Translations under genes and position numbers: made by a program
Source of the DNA: Bacteroidota bacterium
GTDB lineage: Bacteria; Bacteroidota; Bacteroidia; Flavobacteriales; Flavobacteriaceae
DNA length: 13,483 nucleotides
Assembly (NCBI GenBank): GCA_024280815.1
Contig: JAJRPL010000203.1
Location: 1 to 13,483, forward strand
Direction of reading: 5' to 3'
Notes under the pieces: generated by a model
The model's input: only the letters and a program-made list of their open reading frames with translations
What the model was told of the DNA's origin: nothing
Databases searched by the model: none
Shown here: positions 1-7,995 of the stretch, one piece after another
Layout of the letters: each line of letters starts with the position of its first letter
Numbering within the stretch: the first letter of the stretch is position 1

Positions 1-1
1 A

Positions 2-877
2 AATAGACCTATTCATATTATTAGTGCAAATATGCATAGTGTCATGAATTCTATTTATGCTCCCATTATTTTAACTAAAGAAACGGGGCAACATAAAGGA
101 ATAGATTTATTTGAACTATTAAGCAAACAAGACAATGCTCCTTTACGGAAAAAAGTAAAACAAAAAGCTTCAAAAATTGGCTTGACTTATGTTAAAGATG
201 CATCTAGAACCAATATTAATGTGCAAATCATTGATACAGCTAAGATAGATTTCAGCAAATCAAACTATACATTAAATGAAAAAATAACAGCTAAAAAACC
301 TGTTATTATTGTAATGGATTACGCTTTTGGAGAACAAGCTTTTGAAACGTTGGATGAATTATTAAAACCTTACGTTTGTGAGAACAACAACACACATCAT
401 TTAAATGTTGAGTCTGTTTCAATTATGGGTAAAGCCGGAATTTTAGAAGGTGGTAAAGGTGATATCATGATACCTTCAGCACATATTTTTGAAGGTACTG
501 CAGATAATTATCCGTTTACAAACGAATTAAAAAAAGAAGATTTAGAAGGTTATGGTATGGATGTTTATGATGGTACAATGGTTACCGTACTAGGTACTTC
601 TTTACAAAACAAACACCTTTTAGAATTTTTTCATAATTCTACTTGGAAAGCAATTGGTTTAGAAATGGAAGGTGTGCATTATCAAAAAGCAATTCAATCT
701 GCATCAAAAATACGAGGGAATATATCAGAAAATGTAAAGGTAAGATATGCCTATTATGCCTCTGACAACCCTTTAGAAACAGGTAGTACGCTGGCCTCTG
801 GAGGTTTAGGTACATCAGGCGTAAGACCTACTTATATAATTACTCAAAAAATATTAGAACAAATTTTTTCAAGTTAA
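2..877 (+). CDS. DUF6909-family protein, 3' part (5' end outside window)
   Basis: The reading frame is already open at base 2 and reads NRPIHIISANMHSVMNSIYA, so the ATG at 32 is an internal methionine and the gene starts to the left of the window. The visible 291 codons resemble the C-terminal half of DUF6909, a Bacteroidota family of roughly 570 residues as I remember it. The function of that family is not established. Two segments recall nucleoside phosphorylase/nucleosidase (PNP_UDP) folds: SIMGKAGILEGGKGDIMIPS and, nearer the end, IGLEMEGVHYQKAI, where EMEG resembles the ribose-binding EMEG/DMEG motif of that superfamily. A nucleosidase-like activity is therefore possible but is only an inference. 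No signal peptide or membrane segment is visible in this part, which suggests a cytoplasmic protein. It ends 18 bases before the Wzz-like gene and may be co-transcribed with it. Family assignment is from memory of conserved segments and is fairly firm. Confidence 0.75.
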   Translation, partial: NRPIHIISANMHSVMNSIYAPIILTKETGQHKGIDLFELLSKQDNAPLRKKVKQKASKIGLTYVKDASRTNINVQIIDTAKIDFSKSNYTLNEKITAKKPVIIVMDYAFGEQAFETLDELLKPYVCENNNTHHLNVESVSIMGKAGILEGGKGDIMIPSAHIFEGTADNYPFTNELKKEDLEGYGMDVYDGTMVTVLGTSLQNKHLLEFFHNSTWKAIGLEMEGVHYQKAIQSASKIRGNISENVKVRYAYYASDNPLETGSTLASGGLGTSGVRPTYIITQKILEQIFSS

Positions 878-895
878 ACCTAAGTATAATTAAAG

Positions 896-1930
896 ATGGC
901 TCAACAAAACATACCTCAAGACGGAGACCTAGATTTAGGAAGTTTATTTAAAATTATTGGTAAAGGGTTTCAAAACCTCTTTAATGCTATCGGTAATTTT
1001 TTTAAAGGTATTTTTCATTATATAATTTTAGGGTTCGTCTTTGTAAGAAATAACGCGTTAAAATTAGGCTTGGCTATGTTTATTGGTGCTGCAGTTGGTT
1101 TATATTTTGATTTGACAAAACCTAGACAATTTGTTTCTACATTGATTGTAAAGCCCAATTTTAAAAGTACGAAACAGCTGTATGCAAATATTAATTATTT
1201 CAACGAACTAGTAAAACAAAAGGACTCTATTTTATTAGCTGAAGCCTTAAATATAACCGTTTCTGAAGCAGTAAGTCTTAAAAAATTTACTATACAGCCT
1301 ATCATTAATAAAAATGAAAAATATGAGCTGTTTAATGAGTTTGTACAAGAGATAGATAGTGCCTTAGTAAAGCATATTAATTTTAATGAGTTTACTACAG
1401 CATTTACTAATTATGACTATCATTATCATAAGATTGAAGTAAACTCTATTAACAATACTATTTTTAAAAAGTTAGAACGCCCTATAGTTAGTTCTGTAGA
1501 AAACAATCTATATTTTAGAAATCAAAAAAAGATAAATAACGAAAATTTACTTCAAAATGAGAAAATTTTAAATGCTTCACTACAACATATAGATACGTTA
1601 AGAAAAATTTACAATGAAGTTTTATTGTCCGAAGCCAAAAAGCAAGAAACAGGCACCAATATAACCTTAGCAAAAGGTACAAAAAACACAAGCGAGATTG
1701 AGTTATTTAATGAAAGTTTAGATTTAAACGAAGAGTTAATAGATAATAATAGTAAAAAAGCAGAGGAAACAGACATTTTAAATGTCGTATCTTCTTTTAG
1801 TGATGTTGGAGAAAAAGAAAGAAGTATTTTAAAGAAATGGACGTTTCTTTTAGGTGTTGGCTTAGGCTTAGCTATGTTGGTCTTTATTTTATTGAAACGA
1901 TTGAATAAATATTTAAAGAACTATAAATAG
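896..1930 (+). CDS. Wzz/PCP-like polysaccharide chain-length determinant
   Basis: This 344-residue protein has the layout of a polysaccharide co-polymerase. It has an amphipathic and hydrophobic N-terminal region (about 15-50), a transmembrane helix at about 55-72, a long periplasmic stretch, and a C-terminal helix at about 314-335 (WTFLLGVGLGLAMLVFILL) followed by a short basic tail. Residues around 200-245 are rich in charged and Leu/Ile positions and could form a coiled coil. Such proteins sit in the inner membrane and control chain length with the Wzy polymerase. No cytoplasmic tyrosine-kinase domain is present, so it resembles Wzz (PCP-1) more than Wzc. The ATG at 896 follows the upstream stop by 18 bases and no good Shine-Dalgarno sequence is visible. 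It heads the polysaccharide gene string, which supports the call. The sequence is divergent, so the role rests on topology and context as much as on motifs. Confidence 0.7.
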   Translation: MAQQNIPQDGDLDLGSLFKIIGKGFQNLFNAIGNFFKGIFHYIILGFVFVRNNALKLGLAMFIGAAVGLYFDLTKPRQFVSTLIVKPNFKSTKQLYANINYFNELVKQKDSILLAEALNITVSEAVSLKKFTIQPIINKNEKYELFNEFVQEIDSALVKHINFNEFTTAFTNYDYHYHKIEVNSINNTIFKKLERPIVSSVENNLYFRNQKKINNENLLQNEKILNASLQHIDTLRKIYNEVLLSEAKKQETGTNITLAKGTKNTSEIELFNESLDLNEELIDNNSKKAEETDILNVVSSFSDVGEKERSILKKWTFLLGVGLGLAMLVFILLKRLNKYLKNYK

Positions 1931-1948
1931 GTTCTAAAACAAAGCGTA

Positions 1949-3280
1949 ATGTTTAAACCCTTCAAAATAGGTAATACACAGTCACAAAATATTATCAAAA
2001 AAGGGTCAACTGTTTTTTTGTTTTATGCTTTAAATTTAATTCTTGTTTATTTTATTTCCATTTTTATTTCAAAATATTATGGCCCCGAAGTCTACGGAAG
2101 GTATTCAATAATAAAATCGTTAATTTTAATTTTAATTATAATTGCAACACTAGGTTTAAATACTTTAGCAATTAAATTATCATCTAATGTTAATCACTAT
2201 AATAGTGGTGTTTTTAAAAGTGATTTTTTAAAAAAATCATACCTTATCATATTTATTGGTTCAATTATAATATCTGTATTCTTATTTTTTAAAAAAACAA
2301 CAATTGCTCTTTTTATATTTAAAGATATTTAACTTGAAAAATATTTAGCAGTTTTTCCGTTTCTATTTATCGGGGCAGTTTTTTTAAATTATAATAGTAA
2401 TATTTTTAAAGGACAAGGAAGATTTTTACTGTTCTCTATTCTTAGCTCTTTTTTAAATAGTTTGTTATTATTTTTATCTATAATAATAGTATATCATTTT
2501 TATAATAAAGATGAATTTTTATTAATAATTTCTTACTGTGTAAGTATCTTTATTTCTTTTATTATCTCATTATATTATATTTTTCCATTAAAATATGCTG
2601 ATACCACCTTCACTAAGGTGTCAATTAAAAAGCTATTATCTACCAGTTTTCCAATGATGTTAAGTTCATCAATGATATATATTATCTTTTCTATAGATAT
2701 ATTAATGTTGGGAATTTTTGATACTAGTGAAAATGTAGGTGTTTATAGAATCGTTACTCAAATAGCAAGTTTAAATGCTATTTTTGTCATAACATTAGGA
2801 ACTGTTATCGGACCTAAAATATCAAAACTATATTCAGAAAAAAAAGAGAAAGAGTTTAAAAAAACAATTAAACAATCATCAAAATTTATCTTTTATGTAA
2901 CACTCCCTATTCTGATAGGGATATTATTGTTTTCAACGAAAATTTTATTATTTTTTGGGACTGATTACTTAAAAGGACTTTATGCTCTTATTTTATTATC
3001 AATATGTCAGTTTTTTTTTGCGATAACAGGCTTTGTAGATATTATATTAAATATGACTGGTCATCAAAAGTTTTTTGGAAAAGTAACCACAGTTACTGCA
3101 GTATTGAATTTACTGCTTAATATGTTTTTAATCCCTATGTATGGTATGTTAGGTGCAGCTATGGCTACGGGGTTTTCTATTCTATTAACAAATAGTATTG
3201 CGATTATATACATTCATAAAAAATTAAAAGTTTTATCAGTATATTTACCTTTTTTAAGCGATAAAATAGATCCTTTATAA
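1949..3280 (+). pseudogene. wzx: Wzx-type oligosaccharide flippase, interrupted by an in-frame TAA
   Basis: One reading frame of 444 codons encodes a polytopic membrane protein of the MATE/MOP polysaccharide-export type, which moves undecaprenyl-linked repeat units across the inner membrane. The N-terminal piece (127 residues, ends 2332) has the typical opening with ISKYYGPEVYGRYSIIKS near residue 45. A TAA at 2330-2332 interrupts it. Reading on in the same frame gives LEKYLAVFPFLFIGAVFLNY and continues without another stop to 3280, with typical features such as NIFKGQGRF and, near the end, PMYGMLGAAMATGFSILLTN. The full length fits an intact flippase. The downstream part has no convincing restart: the first in-frame ATG is at 2654, and the TTG at 2462 lies inside a Leu-Leu-Leu stretch. 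TAA ends other genes here, so the code is not reassigned. Likely a nonsense mutation or a sequencing error. Family call is strong. Confidence 0.85.
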
Positions 3281-3313
3281 AAAATTTATCCTCTATTTAA
3301 ATTTCAGTAAAGT

Positions 3314-4555
3314 ATGAATAGTAATAGTTTTAAAAATATTCTTTTCATTGCTTTTGTTGTATTTTGTATCCAGTTTACTGAGCTTAAAATTAACGTAATA
3401 AAAGTGGCTGAAATTTTGCTGCTTTGTTTGACTCCTTTTTTATATTACAAAAGTATAAATAAATGGGTGCTGTTATTTTTTGGTCTATTTACCTTGTGGT
3501 TTTTAATTTCCATAGCACTAAATCCATTTAGAGATTTTTATTTATTGAAAGAAGTTTCAGTTTTAAAAAAGCCTTATTTCATAACAATTGGAAGATATTT
3601 AGAACTCATATCTTGTATAAATTTAATGGCCTTAGTACAACAATTTTTTAAAAACAAATCATATGAAGAAGTCCTTTTTTTTATAAAACAGATATTTCTT
3701 TTAAGCTTTTTTTTATTAATACTAAGTCTAATAATCTACACTCTTCATATGCATGGTTTTATAACCGAAACAAGAACTGTTTATTGGGGAGATAGACTCA
3801 GAGGGTGGTTTTCAGAAGGTGGCCCTTACGGATTAATGTTAGGGTTTACATTTGTTTTGTCTTTTTTTTATAAAAACAAGTATAATAATATATTTAGAAC
3901 AATCATTTTATTTACTATTATTTTCTTTGCAAAATCAAAAGCGGGTGGTATGTTGTTAATAGTATGGTTTATACTTTTGTATCATAAAAAGATGTACAAA
4001 AAAATACGTGAACTAAACATTATTATTCTTATTGTAGGAGGTATTATTACTTCTCTTATTTTTGTAAAACTAGCAGGTTTTTATATTGATGACATTAATA
4101 ATATAAAAAGAGAGGTTGTAAAACGGCCTACAGATATAAATTTAGTGATGGGTAGAATTGCAGGTCTTTTTATTTTTCCTGAAATGGTTGTTGACAATCC
4201 AATTGTTGGAATTGGTTTAGGAAACTATCCCATCATGCGTAACAATCCAGAATATCTTGGTTTTATTCCTTCTAGTCCTATTGGTAAAACTGATGCTCAT
4301 GGGTACGGAGGTATTGTTCAGTTATTAGTAGATGGCGGGCTAGTTATTTTGATCTTATTTTTAAGGATAATCTATCTTTTTTTTAAGAAAATTAAAAGAA
4401 ATAAAAACGGTTTAGAAGTGTTTTTATACATGTTTTTGTTTTTATTCATTTTTGGCGTTCAAATTTATTTTTTATACCCTTGGATATTACTAGGAATACT
4501 AATATCTCTATCAGAAAAATCAGAATTTCATGACAAAAGATACATTAGTAGTTGA
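3314..4555 (+). CDS. O-antigen polymerase/ligase-family membrane protein (Wzy/WaaL-like), first copy
   Basis: The 413-residue protein is hydrophobic almost throughout, with roughly ten or more predicted membrane helices, the hallmark of the Wzy/WaaL superfamily. Near residues 296-306 it has VGIGLGNYPIM, followed about 30 residues later by DAHGYGGIVQLLVDGGL. This matches the G-x-G-x-G-N and His-containing periplasmic loop pattern of the family's C-terminal (Wzy_C-like) region. Such proteins join lipid-linked repeat units into a polymer or transfer the polymer to lipid A-core, both on the periplasmic face of the inner membrane. Sequence alone does not separate polymerase from ligase, and a second family member lies two genes on. 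The ATG at 3314 is 33 bases after the flippase stop, and the 3' end overlaps the next gene by 26 bases, indicating one transcript. Several T8 runs occur in the gene but the frame is intact. Confidence 0.78.
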   Translation: MNSNSFKNILFIAFVVFCIQFTELKINVIKVAEILLLCLTPFLYYKSINKWVLLFFGLFTLWFLISIALNPFRDFYLLKEVSVLKKPYFITIGRYLELISCINLMALVQQFFKNKSYEEVLFFIKQIFLLSFFLLILSLIIYTLHMHGFITETRTVYWGDRLRGWFSEGGPYGLMLGFTFVLSFFYKNKYNNIFRTIILFTIIFFAKSKAGGMLLIVWFILLYHKKMYKKIRELNIIILIVGGIITSLIFVKLAGFYIDDINNIKREVVKRPTDINLVMGRIAGLFIFPEMVVDNPIVGIGLGNYPIMRNNPEYLGFIPSSPIGKTDAHGYGGIVQLLVDGGLVILILFLRIIYLFFKKIKRNKNGLEVFLYMFLFLFIFGVQIYFLYPWILLGILISLSEKSEFHDKRYISS

Positions 4556-5633
4556 TGCTAGAATGATCAATAACTCTGGTATTGGTACTTATTTAAAAAA
4601 TATTTTACCTATAATATCTGATGAGTTTCATCTAATATTATTAGGAAATAAAGATGAATTGTCTGTCTTTTCATGGACTCATAAATGTAAAATTATTGCG
4701 TTTAACGCAAAAATTTATTCTTTTACTGAGCAAATTAAATTCCAAAAGATTGTCCCTAAATGTGCATTGCTGTGGTGTCCACATTTTAATGTTCCATTAC
4801 TCCCTGTAAAAGCTAAAAAAATTATCTGTACCATACATGATTTAAACCATTTAGCACTTCGTAAAAATTATTTTTACTTAAAATATTTATATGCTAAATT
4901 ATTATACACTAATGCAGTAAGAAAGAGTAATAAAATAATAACTGTTTCAAATTTTTCTAAAATAGAGTTATTAAAATATACAAATGCAATTACTGCAAAA
5001 ATTAATGTAATATACTGCGGAGTTAACAATATGTTTTATACTAAAAACAATGTGGAAACTAATATAGAATTACCTTTACATTATATCTTATTTGTTGGAA
5101 ATGTAAAACCTCATAAAAATTTAATTACACTTTTAAAAGCATATAACAGTCTTTCTGAAGAAACAAAAACTATCTATAAATTAGTAATTTTAGGTCGTAA
5201 AGAAGGGTTTGTAACTCCTGACAAAAATATTTTTGCTTATATTGATAATCATAATTTAAGAAGTAATGTTTATTTTACTGGTCATATAGATAATGACAAA
5301 CTACCTTCTATTTACAGTAAAGCAAAGCTATTTGTTTTCCCTTCGCTCTATGAAGGTTTCGGGTTGCCAATTTTAGAAGCTATGGCTTCTGGTATTCCTG
5401 TTGTTAGTTCAAATGCGGCAAGTTTACCTGAGGTAGGAGGCGATGCTTCAATTTATTTCAATCCAAAAAATAGTGTTGAACTAAAAGAAAAAATAGAAAT
5501 AATGTTAAAAGATGAAAAGATGAGGATAGAGTACATAGAGAAAGGCTTTAACCGAATCAAACATTTTTCTTGGGAAAAAAGTTCAACCGCTCATATTAAA
5601 TTATTTAAAGAGATAATTAATTCAACTAACTAA
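4530..5633 (+). CDS. Glycosyltransferase family 4 (GT-B fold)
   Basis: This 367-residue enzyme has both halves of a GT-B retaining glycosyltransferase. The N-terminal Rossmann half opens with VVDARMINNSGIGTYLKNIL, in which GIGTY is the usual glycine-rich acceptor-side loop. The C-terminal half has ILFVGNVKPHKNL (about 186-198) and the E-x7-E nucleotide-sugar motif E275-GFGLPIL-E283 followed by AMASGIPVVSSNAASLPEV. No signal peptide is seen, and it probably works at the cytoplasmic face of the inner membrane adding a sugar to the lipid-linked repeat unit. The donor and linkage cannot be read from the sequence. Length and motif spacing are normal for RfaB/mannosyltransferase-like GT4 proteins. 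It overlaps the preceding gene by 26 bases and its stop shares one base with the start of the next (TAATG), so translation is probably coupled. Confidence 0.9.
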   Translation: MTKDTLVVDARMINNSGIGTYLKNILPIISDEFHLILLGNKDELSVFSWTHKCKIIAFNAKIYSFTEQIKFQKIVPKCALLWCPHFNVPLLPVKAKKIICTIHDLNHLALRKNYFYLKYLYAKLLYTNAVRKSNKIITVSNFSKIELLKYTNAITAKINVIYCGVNNMFYTKNNVETNIELPLHYILFVGNVKPHKNLITLLKAYNSLSEETKTIYKLVILGRKEGFVTPDKNIFAYIDNHNLRSNVYFTGHIDNDKLPSIYSKAKLFVFPSLYEGFGLPILEAMASGIPVVSSNAASLPEVGGDASIYFNPKNSVELKEKIEIMLKDEKMRIEYIEKGFNRIKHFSWEKSSTAHIKLFKEIINSTN

Positions 5634-6874
5634 TGATTTTCATAAAATATATAGATAAATTCTGGTGTTTTTTAGTATATATCTTAGCTTTATTTCCAAT
5701 ACTACCTAGAGGTATTGAAAGTGTATTGATGATTATTCTTTTTTTAAGTTCACTAGTATTGTTTTTTGGGGAAGATAAAAAAGTTGCTAGAAAAGAAATA
5801 GTTAGGGTAGTTGTATTCGCTTCTGTTTTTATAATCTATGTAATAAGCTTAATTTATAGTGACAATGTAAAAGAAGGTTTTAGCTTTGTTGTTAGAGTTT
5901 TACCAATGCTTATTTTTCCAGTGATTTTCGGAGTTTTTAGAAAAGGAAAATTAAAGTCAAAGCACATTCAAAATATAATAAACATATATATAATAGCTCT
6001 TGTTTTAGGATTAATTTATATTCATATCTATTTAGGTATAAACTTTAAAGCTACTTCAAGCTGGGAATATAGAAATGCATTTGAAGCATTAACAAAAGTA
6101 CATGGCACCTATTATTCATTATGGTTAGCGTTTGGCGTATTAATTTTATTCTTAAAAATAGTTAAAGCAATAAAAGCAAAAAAAATAGCATTTGCATTCG
6201 TATTTATTTTTATACTTAGTTATTTTATGTATTGGCAAACAGTTATTGGTGCTAGGCTACCATTAATAACAACAGTTTTATTATTAATTACAACAATTTT
6301 TTTAAAAATAAGAAAGCAAAAAATTGTTTTTTTAAGTGTTTTACTTTTTGCTATTCTTGGAAGTGTATTTTTAAAACCTAATTATTTCAAAAAAACACTA
6401 AATTTTAAAGCATATAAATTTACTTTGCCAAAAGGAGACTATCATATAGAACACAAAAACATGACTAGCGAACAAATTAGAATGGGTATATACCATTGTT
6501 CTTTTGGTTTAATAAAAGATTCATGGGTTTATGGTTATGGGATAGGTGATGTGGAAAGTAAACTACAAAACTGCTACAAGCAAAAAATAGATAGTAATGT
6601 TTATCAACTATTTAATTATAATTCACATAACCAATATTTACATTTTTTATTATCATCAGGTATCATTGGCCTTTTGGTCTTCTTAATTAGTATATTTCTC
6701 CCTATATACCTATCTGTTCAGTCCTCAAATTATTTATATTTACTATTTTCATTATTATTAATAACCTCATTCTTAACAGAAAATGTTTTGAATAGGCATG
6801 ATGGGGTTCTTTTGTATAGTTTTTTTAATGCTATTTTTGCTTTTCAAAACAAGAAAAATATAGATGTTATTTGA
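5633..6874 (+). CDS. O-antigen polymerase/ligase-family membrane protein (WaaL/Wzy-like), second copy
   Basis: A 413-residue polytopic membrane protein, predicted to have ten or more helices, with a large hydrophilic periplasmic loop in the C-terminal half. That loop carries the family's conserved region: YGYGIGDVESKL near residue 300, then NSHNQYLHFLLSSGIIGLLV. The H-N-x-(Y/F)-L pattern is typical of the O-antigen ligase domain (Wzy_C) and includes the conserved His. It catalyses either polymerisation of repeat units or transfer of the glycan to lipid A-core or another acceptor. The SHNQYL segment leans slightly toward WaaL-type ligases, but this is inference. It shares one base with the GT4 gene before it and two to three bases with the GT4 gene after it (TGATG), so it is firmly embedded in the operon. 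It shows no obvious close resemblance to the first copy outside the motif region. Confidence 0.8.
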   Translation: MIFIKYIDKFWCFLVYILALFPILPRGIESVLMIILFLSSLVLFFGEDKKVARKEIVRVVVFASVFIIYVISLIYSDNVKEGFSFVVRVLPMLIFPVIFGVFRKGKLKSKHIQNIINIYIIALVLGLIYIHIYLGINFKATSSWEYRNAFEALTKVHGTYYSLWLAFGVLILFLKIVKAIKAKKIAFAFVFIFILSYFMYWQTVIGARLPLITTVLLLITTIFLKIRKQKIVFLSVLLFAILGSVFLKPNYFKKTLNFKAYKFTLPKGDYHIEHKNMTSEQIRMGIYHCSFGLIKDSWVYGYGIGDVESKLQNCYKQKIDSNVYQLFNYNSHNQYLHFLLSSGIIGLLVFLISIFLPIYLSVQSSNYLYLLFSLLLITSFLTENVLNRHDGVLLYSFFNAIFAFQNKKNIDVI

Positions 6875-7995
6875 TGCAAATGAAAGTAGCCCTAATTCAT
6901 TATTGGTTTATTACACGTAGAGGAGGAGAAAAAGTAGTAGAATCTATTTTAAAAATCTATCCAGATGCAGATATCTACACCTTATTTTATGATAAAAACA
7001 CATATGGAGATTATTTAAACGACTATAATGTCTATACATCAATTCTAGATAATTCTTTTTTAAGAAAACATTATCAGAAAATATTCCCTTTATATCCTCT
7101 AGGTATCAAATCTTTAAAACTACAGCAAAAATATGATTTGATTATTTCTTCTGAATCGGGCCCAGCAAAAGGTATTGAAATTAATGATAATACACCTCAT
7201 ATCTGTTATATACATTCTCCTATGAGGTATTGTTGGAGTCATCAAAAAGAGTATTTAAACGCTGCAAGTCCATTTATTAGACCTTTGATGCATTTTTTCT
7301 TAAAACGATTAAAAAATTGGGATAAATCAACTGTAGAAAATGTAAATTTGTATATAGCAAATTCTTTAAATGTAGCGAAAAGAGTAAAGCTGTACTATGA
7401 TAGAGAATCAACAACTATTTATCCTCCTATAGCAAGTGAATTGTTTGTAAAACCTATAGTTGAAAGAACTAATGAAATATACCTTAGTTTTGGAGCAATT
7501 ACACCATATAAAAGGATAGATTTATTGGTAGAAACATTTAATAGAAATGGTAAAAAATTAATTATTATAGGAGAGGGTTCTGAAAAAGAAAAACTGAAAA
7601 AAAAGGCAAAAATCAATATAGAATTTAAAGGAGCTCTACAATGGAAAGAAATTGAAAAAACACTTCATCAAACGAAAGCTCTTTTGTTTCCTGGTGAAGA
7701 AGATTTTGGAATGATTCCGTTAGAAGTAATGGCATATGGAATTCCGGTTATTGCTTATAAAAAAGGAGGAGCATTAGAAACCGTTGTAGAAAATGTACAA
7801 AATAGAAAGGAGTCATCAGGTGTGTTTTTTGAGAATCAAGAAGTTTTAAGTATTCAACTAGCTATTGATGAATTTGAAAAAAATGAAGAAAAATTTGATT
7901 CAGATTGGATTAGAAATCATGCAAAAAACTTTAGTGAAAATCAGTTCTTAACTAATTTTAAACACCAAGTAGAAGATTTTTTAAAGAAAAGGTAA
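6874..7995 (+). CDS. Glycosyltransferase family 4, WbaZ-like
   Basis: A GT-B enzyme of 373 residues resembling the WbaZ-like subgroup of GT4, whose known members are often GDP-mannose-dependent mannosyltransferases of O-antigen synthesis. The features are the opening MKVALIHYWFITRRGGEKVV, then DADIYTLFYD (31-40), ISSESGPAKG (91-100), CYIHSPMRYCW (111-121) and the E-x7-E motif E276-DFGMIPL-E284 followed by VMAYGIPVIAYKKGGALETV. It probably adds a sugar, perhaps mannose, to the lipid-linked repeat unit on the cytoplasmic side. I chose the ATG at 6874, which overlaps the preceding TGA. The ATG at 6880 would begin exactly at the family's usual MKVAL and is equally possible. The TTG just before, at 6871, is unlikely. 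The stop is followed directly by the ATG of the next gene (TAAATG). The frame is intact throughout. Confidence 0.9.
   Translation: MQMKVALIHYWFITRRGGEKVVESILKIYPDADIYTLFYDKNTYGDYLNDYNVYTSILDNSFLRKHYQKIFPLYPLGIKSLKLQQKYDLIISSESGPAKGIEINDNTPHICYIHSPMRYCWSHQKEYLNAASPFIRPLMHFFLKRLKNWDKSTVENVNLYIANSLNVAKRVKLYYDRESTTIYPPIASELFVKPIVERTNEIYLSFGAITPYKRIDLLVETFNRNGKKLIIIGEGSEKEKLKKKAKINIEFKGALQWKEIEKTLHQTKALLFPGEEDFGMIPLEVMAYGIPVIAYKKGGALETVVENVQNRKESSGVFFENQEVLSIQLAIDEFEKNEEKFDSDWIRNHAKNFSENQFLTNFKHQVEDFLKKR

Noticed and set aside
2330..2332. Stop-codon reassignment or recoding as an explanation for the TAA in the flippase
   Set aside because: TAA ends several other intact genes here (for example at 877 and 12532), so a general reassignment is excluded, and no recoding structure is evident nearby.
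2605..2620. Perfect 6-bp hairpin CACCTT-cact-AAGGTG
   Set aside because: It is short, lies inside coding sequence and has no T-run or regulatory context; chance is a sufficient explanation.
2905..2920. Perfect 6-bp hairpin CCCTAT-tctg-ATAGGG
   Set aside because: It is inside the flippase coding sequence with no sign of terminator function.
3011..3019. T9 tract in the flippase as a phase-variation switch
   Set aside because: The frame is intact across it, and runs of eight or nine T are common in these AT-rich membrane-protein genes.
4696..4710. Small inverted repeat TTGCG-tttaa-CGCAA
   Set aside because: It is five bases per arm inside the GT4 gene, compatible with chance.
7419..7616. Open frame on the - strand inside the WbaZ-like gene
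   Set aside because: It is low-complexity Phe/Ser-rich sequence lying opposite a well-supported gene, with no recognisable motif.
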